Assembly (NCBI RefSeq): GCF_005503555.1
Contig: NZ_SCNG01000009.1
Location: 1-64,000 of the forward strand
Source: Rudaea sp. 3F27F6
GTDB lineage: Bacteria; Pseudomonadota; Gammaproteobacteria; Xanthomonadales; Rhodanobacteraceae
Reading direction: 5' to 3'
Length of the DNA stretch: 64,000 nucleotides
Below the pieces are notes generated by a model that saw only the letters and a program-made list of their open reading frames with translations, was not told the DNA's origin and did no database searches. This document shows, piece after piece, positions 37,514-49,100 of this stretch. Position 1 is the stretch's first letter; each line of letters starts with the position of its first letter. A program made the position numbers and the translations under genes.

Positions 37514-37806
37514 AACCGCGCAAATCTCTCCTAGCGGTTCTTGCAATGGCGTGCCTCGCATTGGCCTCCATAGAATCGCCTGCGCAATCAACTACTGCGG
37601 CCGCGCAATCGTCGGACCAGTCGTGTCCGCCAAAGAGCGACATATGGGGTTATTGCCTTCCCTATGAGTTCAGTACGTTCGTCTACAACTTGTTCCTACT
37701 TCAAACCAACGATACGGCCGAGCCTGCCGATGTGAACGACGTTTACATCGCCTCGAACTATAACGACGATCCCGACGGGTTCTATCGTGTCTTTTTGCTG
37801 CCGTAG
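37510..37806 (+). CDS. small secreted protein
   Basis: A 98-residue protein with a signal peptide (MKPRKSLLAVLAMACLALAS) and a short mature part with two cysteines (CPPKSDIWGYC) and an acidic Tyr-rich tail (NDDPDGFYRVFLLP). No family is recognised. It overlaps DUF4331 by 4 bases and the TPR gene by 20, so it is translated within the operon and is probably a periplasmic partner. Confidence 0.65.
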   Translation: MKPRKSLLAVLAMACLALASIESPAQSTTAAAQSSDQSCPPKSDIWGYCLPYEFSTFVYNLFLLQTNDTAEPADVNDVYIASNYNDDPDGFYRVFLLP

Positions 37807-38977
37807 CTACGGCGTCATCGCGGCGGCGCTTGCCGCCGCGATGGTTTGCTGGAGCGGCCAGGCCGATGCCGCACCGCGCGTACCGGCGAACGACAGCGTG
37901 GTAGTGGAACGCTTGCCTCCGGCGTTTCTCGCGCTGCGCCGATCGCCGCAGTGGAACGGTGGCGGCGAAACGAACGTGGCCGAGGCGCTCGCGGCTGCAC
38001 GCCGCTACATCGAAGTCGGCCAAACCTATTCCGACCCGCGTGCCTACGGCTACGCACAATCCGCCCTCGGCAAATGGTGGGATGCGGACCCGGCACCGAC
38101 CGAAGTGCTGGTCATGCGCGCGCGTATTTTGCAGTTCCGCCATCAATTCGCACCGGCGCTGCAGCAACTGGAAGCGGCGCTGCGTGTCGATCAGTTCGAT
38201 CCTGACGCGTGGCTGCTGTTCGCAAGCATCGCGCAAGTGCAGGGCGACGTGCGCGCGGCGCGCAGCGCTTGTCTGAAATTGATTCCGATCGCCGATCCCC
38301 TGCTCGGGGCAACCTGCGCAGCATCGACCGCGGCGCTGAGCGGCCACGACGACACCGCCGCACCATTGATCGAAAGTGCTTTGCGCGGCGCGAGCGCGGC
38401 GTCGGGCGCCGAGAAAGTATGGGCATGGACGACCCTTGCCGAGATGAATGCGCGCCTGGAAAAAAACGAAGCTGCCACCGCGGCATTCCGCGAGGCGCTG
38501 AAACTTTCTCCCGACGATGTCTACGCGCGCGCCGCGTTTGCCGATCTGCTGCTCGATACGGGGCAGGGCACCGCGGCAAGACAGATCCTCGGTGACGCGG
38601 CGCAGGCCGATGCCTTGTTGTTGCGCGCCGCGATCGCCGCGGAACGCACGCGTTCTGCGGACGCCGATGGTCTTCGCGCCGATCTCGCACAACGCTTCGC
38701 CGAAGCGCGCGCACGCGGAGATGAAACTCATCTGCGCGAGCAGGCGCGTTTCACCCTCGAAGTCGAACACGATCCTTCCCGCGCGCTGGAGCTTGCCGCG
38801 CGCAATTTCCGCGTTCAGCGCGAGCCGGCCGATGCGCGCATTCTTCTTGAAGCGGCCGCGGCAGTCGGCGACCGCGCAGCCGCACAGCCGGCGCTGGAAT
38901 GGCTGGCACGCACGGGCATAAATGCGCCACGACTGCAGCAGCTCGCTCTGGGTTTGAGCGGCGGTGCCGCGCCATGA
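37787..38977 (+). CDS. exported TPR-repeat protein
   Basis: A 396-residue protein with a signal peptide (ending near QADAAP) and helical TPR repeats through most of its length, for example QFAPALQQLEAALRVDQFDP and AFREALKLSPDDVYARAAFA. It likely works as a periplasmic scaffold. A GTG start inside the end of the preceding gene is used. It overlaps the HupE/UreJ gene by ATGA. Confidence 0.78.
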   Translation: MSFCCRSYGVIAAALAAAMVCWSGQADAAPRVPANDSVVVERLPPAFLALRRSPQWNGGGETNVAEALAAARRYIEVGQTYSDPRAYGYAQSALGKWWDADPAPTEVLVMRARILQFRHQFAPALQQLEAALRVDQFDPDAWLLFASIAQVQGDVRAARSACLKLIPIADPLLGATCAASTAALSGHDDTAAPLIESALRGASAASGAEKVWAWTTLAEMNARLEKNEAATAAFREALKLSPDDVYARAAFADLLLDTGQGTAARQILGDAAQADALLLRAAIAAERTRSADADGLRADLAQRFAEARARGDETHLREQARFTLEVEHDPSRALELAARNFRVQREPADARILLEAAAAVGDRAAAQPALEWLARTGINAPRLQQLALGLSGGAAP

Positions 38978-40107
38978 GGTTCTGCAGTCTGCTGATGTTG
39001 GGCCTGCTCGCTGCGCTCGCCGCTCCGTCCGCATGGGCGCACAAACCGAGCGACAGTTACTTGATAGTGCAGGCGGACTCGTCGAGCAAGGTTCTCGCCG
39101 CGCAGTGGGATATCGCTCTGCGCGATCTGGAGGTGGCATTGCAGCTCGACGCGAATCGGGACGGCGTCATTACCTGGGGCGAGGTGCGCACGCGCGAGGC
39201 CGACCTGTTCGCCTACGCATTCACGCACCTGCGCATCCAGGCCGACGGAAGCACTTGCCGCCTTGCGCCCGACGATCTGCTGATCGACGACCACAGCGAC
39301 GGTGCCTATGCCGTTCTGAAGTTCAAGGCCGATTGCGCCGCAGTGCCGCGATCGATCGATGTCGGCTATTCGCTGCTGTTCGATATCGATCCGTCGCATC
39401 GCGGATTGCTGCGCCTGGATGTCGACGGCAATTCGCGCAGCGCCGTGCTTTCGCCCGATCACGCGGTGCAGACCTTCGCCCTCGCGGAAACTTCCCGACT
39501 CGCCACATTTCTGCAGTTCGTCGAGGAAGGCATTCATCATATCTGGATCGGCTACGACCACATGCTGTTCCTGATTTCACTGCTGCTGCCTTCGGTACTG
39601 CTGCGGCGCAATGGCGAGTGGGTTCCGGTCGGAACCTTGCGCAGCGCACTGCTGAGCGTGCTTGCGATCGTGACCGCATTCACCGTGTCGCATTCGATCA
39701 CGCTGACGCTGTCTGCGCTCGGCGTGATCGGGTTGCCGTCGCGCCTGGTCGAATCGGGCATCGCGCTGTCGGTATTGCTTGCGGCGCTCAACAATATCTG
39801 GCCGCAGGTGACGCGCCGCGCATGGCTGCTCGCCTTCGGCTTCGGCCTCGTTCATGGATTCGGCTTCGCCAGTGTGCTTGCCGATCTCGGCCTGCCTCAA
39901 GGTGCGCTCGCGTGGTCGCTCGCCGGATTCAACATCGGCGTGGAAATCGGCCAGCTCAGCGTCGTGCTCGTGGTGGTGCCGGCGATATTCCTGTTGCGCG
40001 AACGCCGCTTCTATCGCCCGCTCGTACTCGTCAGCGGATCCTGCGTCATCGCGGCGGTTGCCGGCATCTGGCTTATGAGCCGTGCGCTCGGCTTCGGTCT
40101 CGGATAA
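38974..40107 (+). CDS. HupE/UreJ-like membrane protein
   Basis: A 377-residue protein. After a signal peptide ending AWA, about 150 residues of extracytoplasmic domain (HKPSDSYLIVQADSSSKVLA, with an EF-hand-like DANRDGVITWGE loop) precede six or so membrane helices of the HupE_UreJ_2 type. Conserved His clusters HHIWIGYDHMLFL and GLVHGFGFA could bind a metal. Related HupE/UreJ proteins carry nickel or cobalt; for this subfamily the substrate is not established. Confidence 0.82.
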   Translation: MRFCSLLMLGLLAALAAPSAWAHKPSDSYLIVQADSSSKVLAAQWDIALRDLEVALQLDANRDGVITWGEVRTREADLFAYAFTHLRIQADGSTCRLAPDDLLIDDHSDGAYAVLKFKADCAAVPRSIDVGYSLLFDIDPSHRGLLRLDVDGNSRSAVLSPDHAVQTFALAETSRLATFLQFVEEGIHHIWIGYDHMLFLISLLLPSVLLRRNGEWVPVGTLRSALLSVLAIVTAFTVSHSITLTLSALGVIGLPSRLVESGIALSVLLAALNNIWPQVTRRAWLLAFGFGLVHGFGFASVLADLGLPQGALAWSLAGFNIGVEIGQLSVVLVVVPAIFLLRERRFYRPLVLVSGSCVIAAVAGIWLMSRALGFGLG

Positions 40108-40183
40108 GTATGGCTTTTGCGGTTCAACGAAAGCGACGCGGTGGTCCTGCCGCGCTTGGGAAAATCACCGTAGGGGCATGCGG

Positions 40184-42298
40184 ATGGGCAGTCGATTCGG
40201 TTTCTTCCTTGTCGCATCGATGTGCACGGGCATCCTTGGTCTGCCACGCAGCATAACGGCCGCGACCACGGAGAATGCAGCGGACACGCCGCCGGCCGAG
40301 CTCGCACAGGTCAATGTCGTCGGGCACTACGACAACGGTGTCGGAACTTCGGATGCCGCATCGCAAGGAGTCGTTCTCGGCCGGCTGCTGCAGGATATTC
40401 CCTTGCTCCGCCCGGGCGAAGCGCTCGAAACGATTCCGGGCCTCGTGGTGACGCAGCACTCGGGAGACGGCAAGGCCAATCAGTACTTCCTGCGTGGCTA
40501 CAACCTCGACCACGGCACCGACCTGGCCATCAGCGTGGACGGCGTGCCGGTCAATATGCCGACCAACGGCCACGGCCAGGGCTACGCCGATCTGAATTTT
40601 CTCATTCCTGAGCTGGTCGATCGCATCGACTACCGCAAAGGCCCGTACTTCGCCGAGAGCGGAGATTTTTCTTCTGCCGGTTCGGCGGACATCCACTATC
40701 GGAGCCGTCTCGAAGAAAACCTCTTCGATATCACCGTCGGCGAGTACGGCTATCGACGCATACTGGCCGCCGGATCGACACCGTTTGCGTTCTCTTCGTC
40801 GGCGCCGTCGTCGCCGGTTTTGCTCGGCGCCGTCGAGGTCATGCAGAGTGACGGTCCTTGGGCGCTGCCCGAAGGCATGCACAAGTTCAACGGCCTGCTG
40901 CGGCTCAGCGCGGGAGATGCCGCATACGGAGGCTCGGTCACCGCCCAGGCGTACGACGCGCATTGGCGCTCCACCGATCAAGTGCCGCTGGAACTGATCG
41001 AGAGCGGTGCGCTGTGTCGATTCTGCGCACTCGATCCCACCGACGGCGGCCGTTCGGCGCGGCAGATTCTTTCCGGCGAATGGCATCGCCAGGATCAAGA
41101 CGGCTACCTGCGCATTTCGTCCTATGCGGAACATTACCGGCTGCAGCTCTGGTCGAATTTCACCTACTACGAATCCGATCCCGTGCGCGGAGATCAATTC
41201 AATCAGCGCGACGCGCGCAATCTGTTCGGCGGGAAAATGGCCTGGGGCAAGGTGGGTACCTTGTTCGGAAAAGAGTCCACGACCGAGGTCGGAGCCCAAT
41301 TGCGGCACGACCAGATTCACGTCTCGCTGTTCGACACGCAGGCGCGAGTGCCGTTCGCCACGGTGAGCGACAACCTGGTCGGAGAAACCGAAGGCGCGAT
41401 CTACGTCCAGAACGCGACGACATGGAATCCGTGGCTGCGCACACTGGTCGGTCTGCGCGCCGATGCGATCGATCTTGACCTTACGTCGCAAACGTATTCG
41501 CCCAACAGCGGCAGCGTCTCGGACAGCCGGGTCTCGCCGAAACTGAGCTTCGTTCTCGGGCCGTGGGCAAAGACGGAATTCTTCATCAACGTCGGCAATG
41601 GTTTTCACAGCAACGATGCGCGCGGCGTGGTCGAACGGTTCGATGCGGCGACGGGCGATCCGAAGCCGCAAGCGCCGGCCCTGGTCGGCAGCTATGGCAA
41701 GGAGATCGGACTGCGCACCGAGATCGTGCCCGGCCTGCAAAGCTCATTGGCGCTGTGGACACTCAACAGCAGTTCCGAGCTGTTGTACTCGGCCGACTCG
41801 GGCGGCACCGAGATCAACGGCGCCAGCAAGCGTTACGGTGTCGAATGGAACAACCATTGGATCGTCAACGATTGGCTTTTGCTCGATGCCGACCTTGCCT
41901 GGACGCACGCGCGCTACGCCGACAAAAACGCCAACGGCGAGCTGGGCAATCACATCCCGAATGCGGTCGATCGCGTCGCCTCGGTCGGCGCGAGCGTTCA
42001 CCGAGGTGCTTGGTCGGGCGACATCAAATGGCGCTACATCGGAGGCTGTCCGCTGACGCAGGACGCAAGTCTGCGCGCGCCTTCGGCCATCGTGACCAAC
42101 CTGCGCGTGCAGCGCGAACTGAACGAACGGGCATCATTGTCGCTCGACGTGCTGAATCTGTTCGACCGACGCTATTTCGACATCGCCTACGGCCAGGACT
42201 ACCGCGTCTCCGCAAGCACCCCCTTGGTTGCCTCCGGCGTTACCGTGCACCCCGGCGAACCGAGGCAGTGGCGCGTCACGCTGCATATCAAACTATGA
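40184..42298 (+). CDS. TonB-dependent receptor
   Basis: A 704-residue outer-membrane receptor. It has a signal peptide (FGFFLVASMCTGILG), a plug domain (LLQDIPLLRPGEALETIPGL, YFLRGYNLDHGTDLAISVDG, PVNMPTNGHGQGYADLNFLI, PELVDRIDYRKGPYFAESGD) and a barrel whose last strands include SLDVLNLFDRRYFD and WRVTLHIKL. AGGGG seven bases before 40184 favours that ATG over the one two codons earlier. It follows the HupE/UreJ gene by 76 bases. It probably imports the same ligand, perhaps a metal complex. Confidence 0.9.
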   Translation: MGSRFGFFLVASMCTGILGLPRSITAATTENAADTPPAELAQVNVVGHYDNGVGTSDAASQGVVLGRLLQDIPLLRPGEALETIPGLVVTQHSGDGKANQYFLRGYNLDHGTDLAISVDGVPVNMPTNGHGQGYADLNFLIPELVDRIDYRKGPYFAESGDFSSAGSADIHYRSRLEENLFDITVGEYGYRRILAAGSTPFAFSSSAPSSPVLLGAVEVMQSDGPWALPEGMHKFNGLLRLSAGDAAYGGSVTAQAYDAHWRSTDQVPLELIESGALCRFCALDPTDGGRSARQILSGEWHRQDQDGYLRISSYAEHYRLQLWSNFTYYESDPVRGDQFNQRDARNLFGGKMAWGKVGTLFGKESTTEVGAQLRHDQIHVSLFDTQARVPFATVSDNLVGETEGAIYVQNATTWNPWLRTLVGLRADAIDLDLTSQTYSPNSGSVSDSRVSPKLSFVLGPWAKTEFFINVGNGFHSNDARGVVERFDAATGDPKPQAPALVGSYGKEIGLRTEIVPGLQSSLALWTLNSSSELLYSADSGGTEINGASKRYGVEWNNHWIVNDWLLLDADLAWTHARYADKNANGELGNHIPNAVDRVASVGASVHRGAWSGDIKWRYIGGCPLTQDASLRAPSAIVTNLRVQRELNERASLSLDVLNLFDRRYFDIAYGQDYRVSASTPLVASGVTVHPGEPRQWRVTLHIKL

Positions 42299-42329
42299 TT
42301 GCTGCCGACCCTCCACGGATGACCGCACC

Positions 42330-43001
42330 ATGATTGTCGTTCACCATCTCAACAATTCCCGCTCGCAGCGCGTGCTCTGGCTGCTCGAAGAACTGGGTTT
42401 GGACTACGAAATCAAACGCTATCAGCGTGATCCGCGGACGATGCTCGCGCCAGCCGAACTGCGTGCCGTTCATCCGTTGGGCAAGTCGCCGGTGGTTACC
42501 GATGGCCCCAACACCTTGGCCGAATCCGGTGCGATCGTCGAATACCTGGTCGAGCGCTATGGCAATGGACGACTGAAACCGCCCGAGCACAGCCCCGAGC
42601 GTCTGCGCTACACCTATTGGCTGCACTATGCGGAAGGCTCGGCGATGACGCCGTTGCTGCTGAGTTTGATCTTTCGGCGCTTGCCGAAATCGCCGATGCC
42701 ATTCTTCGTGCGCCCTGTGGTGCGTGGCATCGCGGACAAGGTAAAAACCTCGTTCGTCGATCCGCAGCTCACTCTGCATTTCGACTATATGGAAAGCGAG
42801 CTGACGCCACGGACCTGGTTTGCCGGCGACGAATTCACCGCCGCCGATATCCAGATGAGCTTTCCGCTCGAAGCGGGCGAAGCGCGAGGATTCGTCGATG
42901 AGCGACGGCCTCATTTAGCCGCTTTCCTCGAACGAATCCATTCCCGGCCCGCGTATCGGCGTGCTCTGGAGCGGGGCGGCGACTATACATTGCTGTCCTA
43001 G
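42330..43001 (+). CDS. glutathione S-transferase family protein
   Basis: A 223-residue cytoplasmic protein with an N-terminal thioredoxin-fold domain (SRSQRVLWLLEELGLDYEI, GKSPVVTDGPNTLAESGAIV) and a C-terminal helical domain (WFAGDEFTAADIQMSFPLEA). It would conjugate or reduce electrophiles with glutathione. It is 31 bases after the receptor stop; a link with that operon is possible but not required. It is convergent with the RHS gene. Confidence 0.9.
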   Translation: MIVVHHLNNSRSQRVLWLLEELGLDYEIKRYQRDPRTMLAPAELRAVHPLGKSPVVTDGPNTLAESGAIVEYLVERYGNGRLKPPEHSPERLRYTYWLHYAEGSAMTPLLLSLIFRRLPKSPMPFFVRPVVRGIADKVKTSFVDPQLTLHFDYMESELTPRTWFAGDEFTAADIQMSFPLEAGEARGFVDERRPHLAAFLERIHSRPAYRRALERGGDYTLLS

Positions 43002-43197
43002 CGTGCTCTTCGGCGAATGGTTTGCCCTTCGTGGTCCGCTCCTGGTCGGAGCGGACTCTGCGGTGATCCCTGGCTGATCCGGGATGTCGGGTCACTCTAA
43101 TAGAGAGCTTTGCAACGAAGCGGTCTTGCCCGATGGAAGGCGAATGGAAGCTTACGCTGCTTCCAAGACACCGCTTGTTTGCATCCACAGCGAAGGC

Positions 43198-46100
43198 CTA
43201 GAAGAACCGAAACGGCACATGTGAGTATTCGGCGTTGTTGACGAAGGTCTGGTAGTTTTGCCGCGCTCCTTGGGTGCCCGGTTGCTGGGCATAGCCGAAA
43301 CCACCGTACTCGTTGAGCAGGCTGGCGCGGTTTTGGCCTTGTGGCACCTGCTCGATTTTCGCCGACCATATTCGGCCGCTTCGATATTGCGGCACGTTGG
43401 TCTGCGCGGAGTGATATCGCACCGTCCATTGCGTGCCGTTGGTACTGACGAAATCGTATTTCGCACCGACGCGAATATGCTGCGAGGGATTCCAGGTATT
43501 GGCGGTGCCCTCGGGCACGAGATCGACGAGTTGCCGGTAGGAGATCGATCCGCGCCGCACAACCGCCAGGCGCGCGGCGTTCTCCAGTTGCGCGTCGCTG
43601 AGCGCGGATGTGCCGGGCATTCCGGGTCCTCTCGGACCGGAAGGGAATTTTGCCCGCGCGACCCAGCCGCCGCCGATCCCACCGGCTACTGCGCCGACCA
43701 CCGCGCCGAACGCAGCCGCTTTGCCGACCCCCTCCCAGAGGTTGGACTTGCCTTCGATTGCATTCGAAGCCAATTGACCCGCGGCGCCGCCTGCGGCACC
43801 GCCGGCAGCGCCGCCGACCACGCCGCTGACGACGCCGACGGTGACGCTGCTCGCGCTGTAGCCAAGGGCGACGGCGCCCGCGCTCGCCAGCGCGCCGGCA
43901 CCGAATCCCACGGCACCACCGACTGCGCCGGCCAAGGCGCCGATGCCGACCGCCTTGCCGAAATCGCCCCAATCCCATTTTTCGCCGGTGATCAGCGTCT
44001 GCGCGCCGTAGCCGACCGCGCCGGCCGCCGCGCCGACGACGATGCCGGCGAGCACGGATAAGGCGAGCAGGGCGAGGAAGGCCAGCCGCCCCGAAGGGTC
44101 GATCATGCTGACCGGATTGTTGTTGCCGTAAACGTAGGGGCTGGCGAACTGGTTTTCGGGGTCGGTGCCGTAGAAGCGGCCGATGGCCGGATCGTACAAA
44201 CGCGCATTGAAGTTGTAGACCCCGAGCGCACGGTCGAATTGCTGGCCGACGAAAAGGAACTCGAGGCGTTCGCTTGCCGCACCCGTTTCCGATTCCAAGC
44301 CGCCGAACGGCAGGAAACTCCAACTGCCGGCGAGCGAACCGTCGTCGGCGATCATCGCGCGGCTGGAGCCCAGCCGGTCGCTCAGCACGAGCCAGAAGCG
44401 GTCGTCCTGATGCAGTCCGATCAGACCCTGCGGGCCGTAAACGAGGCGCGTGATCGATACGATGCGGCCGTTGGCGTCGCGTGAAATCTGAATCAGCGGC
44501 TTGTCGCTGGTGCCGTAAATCGAGGTCTGCGTGATTCCGGATCGGCGATCATGCCGATGCGCGCGGCGGCCCTCGCTGTCGTAATCGAAATCGACTTGTC
44601 CCGCCGAAGTGCGCACCGACTTGGTCAGCGCGGAAACGCGGCCGTAGCTCAAATTCTCCAGGCCGCGCGGCAACGCCGCGACGATCGCGCCGTCGGCATT
44701 GAAGGCGAATTCGCCGACGGGATTGTTTTGCGTGTTGATGAGCTGGTCGGTGCCGGCGTTGTAGACACAATTCAGCGGGTCCGTCGCCGCGATACGCGCA
44801 GGGACGGCCTTGAAGTTGCCATTGGCATCGTAAGTCACAAAATCTGCGTCGGCCGTTGCGCGGTCGCCGTAGGCTTGCGTCAGCCGCTGTGCCGAATCGA
44901 AACGGTAGTTGCGCGTGCGCTGTGTGCCGTCGGTGACGGCGTCCGCATCGGCAACGACCTGGCCGTTGTAGTAGCCGGCCGAACCGTCGGGAGCGCGCGT
45001 GTAGTAGGTTTGCTGGCGGAACAAGGGACAGTCGATGCCGGTGATCCAGCCGGGCGAGTTGTAGCTGAGGCGGCGTTCGGTCGCGGCAGTCTGGCCGGGG
45101 CGCAGGCGCTGCGTCGCGACGCTGCCGTCGGCGTTGTAGGTATAGACAGCGTAAGCATCGGCCTGGGATGCGTCGCCGACCGTCCGCATGCGGCCTAGGG
45201 CATCGTAAGCGTAGGTGACTTCGGCCGCGACGGCCTGTGTATCGTCGGCGAGGTAGCGTTGGCGGCGGATGTTCTGCAGATTGTCGTATTCGTAGGCAAT
45301 CGGGTAACCGATACCTTCGGGCAGGCTTTCCTGGGTTTGCTGGATGACGTTGCCGGCGATGTTGTAGGCGTAGTGCAGCCGGATTGCGTTTTCCGCAGCG
45401 GCATCGGCAGTGCGGCTCGCCGTGGTGGACGTGATCAAGCGCGACATCGAGCGCGCGTCGCTGCCGTCGCCGTCGTAGGTGTTGACCGTCTCCCAGGTTG
45501 CCGGCGTCGGCGGCCAGGCCGGATCGGTATTGGCGATACGCTGCAGTTCGGCACGATTCCACGCCATGTCCAGATAGCCGCTTTCAAGCGGCCGGCCGAG
45601 AGCGTCGTAGCGTGTGTAGACGAACCAGCCTTCCGCCGCGCCGCGCGCGCTGCGCTGGAAGCGCAGTTGGTTGAGCGAGTCGTAGATGCGCTCGGCGGCG
45701 CCGCTGTCGGGCGTCGTCGCTTCGACGAGGCGATCGAGCATGTCGGTGCGCTGGATCACGCGCCAGGCATCCGGCTTGGAGCCGGCCGGCGGATTGTAGT
45801 AGTTCGGCAGATAGGTCGTGGAGATCTGTCCGTCGCTGACATAGGTGTTTGCCGTCAGCGTAGTCAGATAAGTTTGCGCGGCGTCGTCGATAAGCACGCC
45901 GTTGGCAACGATCGCACCGAGTTTGTCGGTGGCTTCACAACGTTGGTTGCCGTCGGCGTCCGTGTAAGTCGTGACCTGATATTCGCCGGCGGGCAGCCAG
46001 GCGACGAATCCGGTACCGGTCGTCGCGCCGTAAGCGGTCTTGCCGGTGTGACGCTGCGCCGGCGTGGTTTTGTCGAGATCGACGATGGCGAACTCTTTGC

Positions 46101-49100
46101 CGGGCAGGCCTTTTTCGATCACGCGCCCGAGCGGTGAGGCTTCGTAACGATCGCGTTGGTAGGGATAACCCTGGTCATCGCTGTTGCCGCCGCCACCGAG
46201 CGCATAGTAGTCGGCCACTTCGCCGCGCAGGACGCCGCTGACCCAATTCATGTGCTCGACGAATCGGCTGCGATATGCGAGCAGCGGAATGTCGACACGC
46301 GGCGCGAGCTGCGCCGGCTTGCTGCGCACGGCGGCGCGGCCGCGATCGTCGTACACCGTGGCCGATACGAGGCTTTGCTCGTCAATAAGCGCCTGCTCCT
46401 GACACGGGTTGCCGGCGCCGTCGGAATACACCAATCGCGCTTGCACGCCGTCGGTGACGGCGATGCGGCTGAAGGCAACTTCATCGCCGGCGAAGATTTC
46501 CGCTTCGCCTTCGATTTCGCCGGCGCAGATCTTCGACAGCACGAGTTCTCCATCGGCGAAGAACAGCACCACGCGTCCGGCGACGACGAGCAGCCAGTCG
46601 CGTTGGAATGCGCGCGTTGCGTCGTCGGCAATCGATATCTCGTGATAACGGCCACGTTCGGGAGCCGCGCGGCGAGCCGCGACATCGGCGGATTTCTTTT
46701 TGCCTTTCGCCGCGCCGGTTTCCTGCAGCGACCAAAGCCGCGTTTGCGGATCCCACTGCACGACCAGCGCAGTGCCGACGCGCAACCCGAGAGGAGCGCT
46801 CGGTGTTGTGCGCGGATTCGCATGCACGCACATGCCGAACTGCTTGCGGATCGACGGCGAACTCAGGCGTATCGAGCCGGATGCTTTGACATCGTGCCAG
46901 AGTGCGCCGTCGCGCAACTGCCATTGCTGCGGCTCCTTGGTGCTCCAGTGAGACAGATCACCGTCGCGCAGGAAGTCGGAATAAAAACCGCTGCCGGTGC
47001 CGCGCAGTTCAATCGCACAATTCGGCGCGATACGATCGAACGCATCGGCCGATTGCCGCGACAAATATTGCGAAGCCAGGTTGAGCACGTTCTCGTCGGG
47101 ACCGACCGCGCCGATCGGGCGCAGAAAGCCGTCATAGAGGGTGCGACTGGTTTCCGCATTGGGTCCGAGCGCGGCGGTCGCGACGTCGGCACGCGTGTCG
47201 TAGACCTGAGCGGAAAAGGTGCTCAGGAACGGCGACCAGCGCAGATCGTCGACATAGGCCGGCGCCGCCTGCGCATTGCGTAGAGCCACGACGACGCTGA
47301 TGTCGCCACTCGCCGACGGCAATTCGACGGCTTGCGAGAGATACGCCCAGTTGCCTGCCGTCTCGGCGAAAGGCACGTCGATTTGCCCGATTTTTTGTCC
47401 GCCGCGAATCAGTTCGATCGACAAACCCGAGTCGGCCGATACGCGGAATCCATTTTCGGTGCGATACCAGGCGGTGAACAAGAATCGGCGGATGCGCGGC
47501 GAGGGATTGAAGCGCCGCTCGAACCGTTCGCCCGCCGTGGTGGCTTGCGAAAGCTGCAGGCTGCGGCGTCCGCAATGACCGAGTGCCGTGGTGACGAAGC
47601 CCGACCAGGGCTTGCCGGATGGGGCGAGCACCCAGCCGGCCGTCTCTTCGTAGTCTTCGAATCCCAGATAGGCGGCTTCGCCCGATTCGATCGACGCATT
47701 GGCAAAGTTGGCAACGAGATAGCGCTCGTCGCGATCGTAAAGATTGGCGCTCGGCTGACCCGTCGCATTGCTGCTTTCCACGACGAGGCCGTGACCGCTG
47801 CGCTTGACGACGGCTTGCTGGAATTGCCAATCGGCGCCCGGCTGCTGTGTGGTATTCCAGGTCGAGAATGCAGCCGAGCCGGGACCGCCCAGCCACGCGT
47901 ATTGGTCGAAACTGTCGAAGACCTGCAGAGGCACGGCCGACGTCGCCGATGCGTTGTGGCTCGGCCAGGTTTTAAATCGCGTGACGGCGACGGCGGTGAC
48001 CTGTTCGTTTGCCTGGCCGACCTTGCTCGTGCTGGACTGCTGAGCGACCGCGGTATAGGCATGCCGCGCTCGCAGCGAGGGATAAACTTCGCAGGCGTAG
48101 AGAGTGAGATCGGATCGTAACTCAGACTCTCCGAGCGCGTTGTAGATCGTCACCTGCTTGCGCTTTCGCTGCCCGGTCGAGGCGTCGAATTCGCTTTCGG
48201 TCCGGGTTTGTACCCCGTCCTGTTCAACAACCGTCGCGAGTTGTTGAACGTAGGCGCCGCGGATCGGCACGGGCTGTCCCTGCGCCGTTTGGATTTGCGT
48301 GTAGACGCGCCAATCGTACTCCTGACGGCCGACCACTTTCCCGTCGGCGTCATAGACGTTCTGACGCTGCAGGTAGCCGTCGAGCACGCTGAAATTGTCC
48401 TGGAGGTTGTCCGGCGCCGCCGTCGAAATCTGCAGCCGCGATCGGTACTGGGCCTGCACGCTCGGGTGATCCGTCGGCAGTCCGTTGATATAGATCGACT
48501 CCGTCGTGCCGCCGTTCACGGTCGCGGAATCGCCTTCGATGCGGGTGGCGCGAAAGAATTTGACGACTTGGCCGCTGGGATCGCAGATCGCCGTGGATTC
48601 GTCGTAGTCGTAGGAAGTGACAACCGTGTCGAATCCACTGTCGATGGTGACTTGCATGACCGGATACGCACGCACGTTGCCCGCCACCGAGCCGCGGATA
48701 TGCCGACGCAGCGTGATCGAGCGCGCCTGATCGAAGGTCTTGCCCAATGGAAACGTCAGCACGCTGTCGGGGCCGGCAGGCGCGGTGCCGCTTTGTGCGC
48801 CTTCGCGGTAGCCCATGAGGTTGTAGCTGCGGAAGATCTGTTCGTCGAAATCCTCGACCGTACCCGAGCGGCCGTTTTCGAGATTGACCACGCGGGTTCG
48901 CGTCGGTTGCAGCTTGCCGTCCACATCGCGATATTGCAGATAGGCGATGAACCCGGGCGACTGATTCTGCATCGTCGTCGTGTCGATGTGTTGATCCGTA
49001 GCCGGGTCGTCGATGGGATCTGCCGGCACGCTGGGCCAATTGGCGGAAGTGCCGCGCCAGAACGTATCGCGATCGAGAGTGAGGTAGTCGCTTGCGGCCG

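Noticed and set aside
42835-43188. Minus-strand 117-codon frame starting 10 bases after the RHS toxin, a position expected for an immunity gene
   Set aside because: It runs antisense through the GST gene, is rich in Arg and Ser like other shadow frames here, and has no ribosome-binding site.
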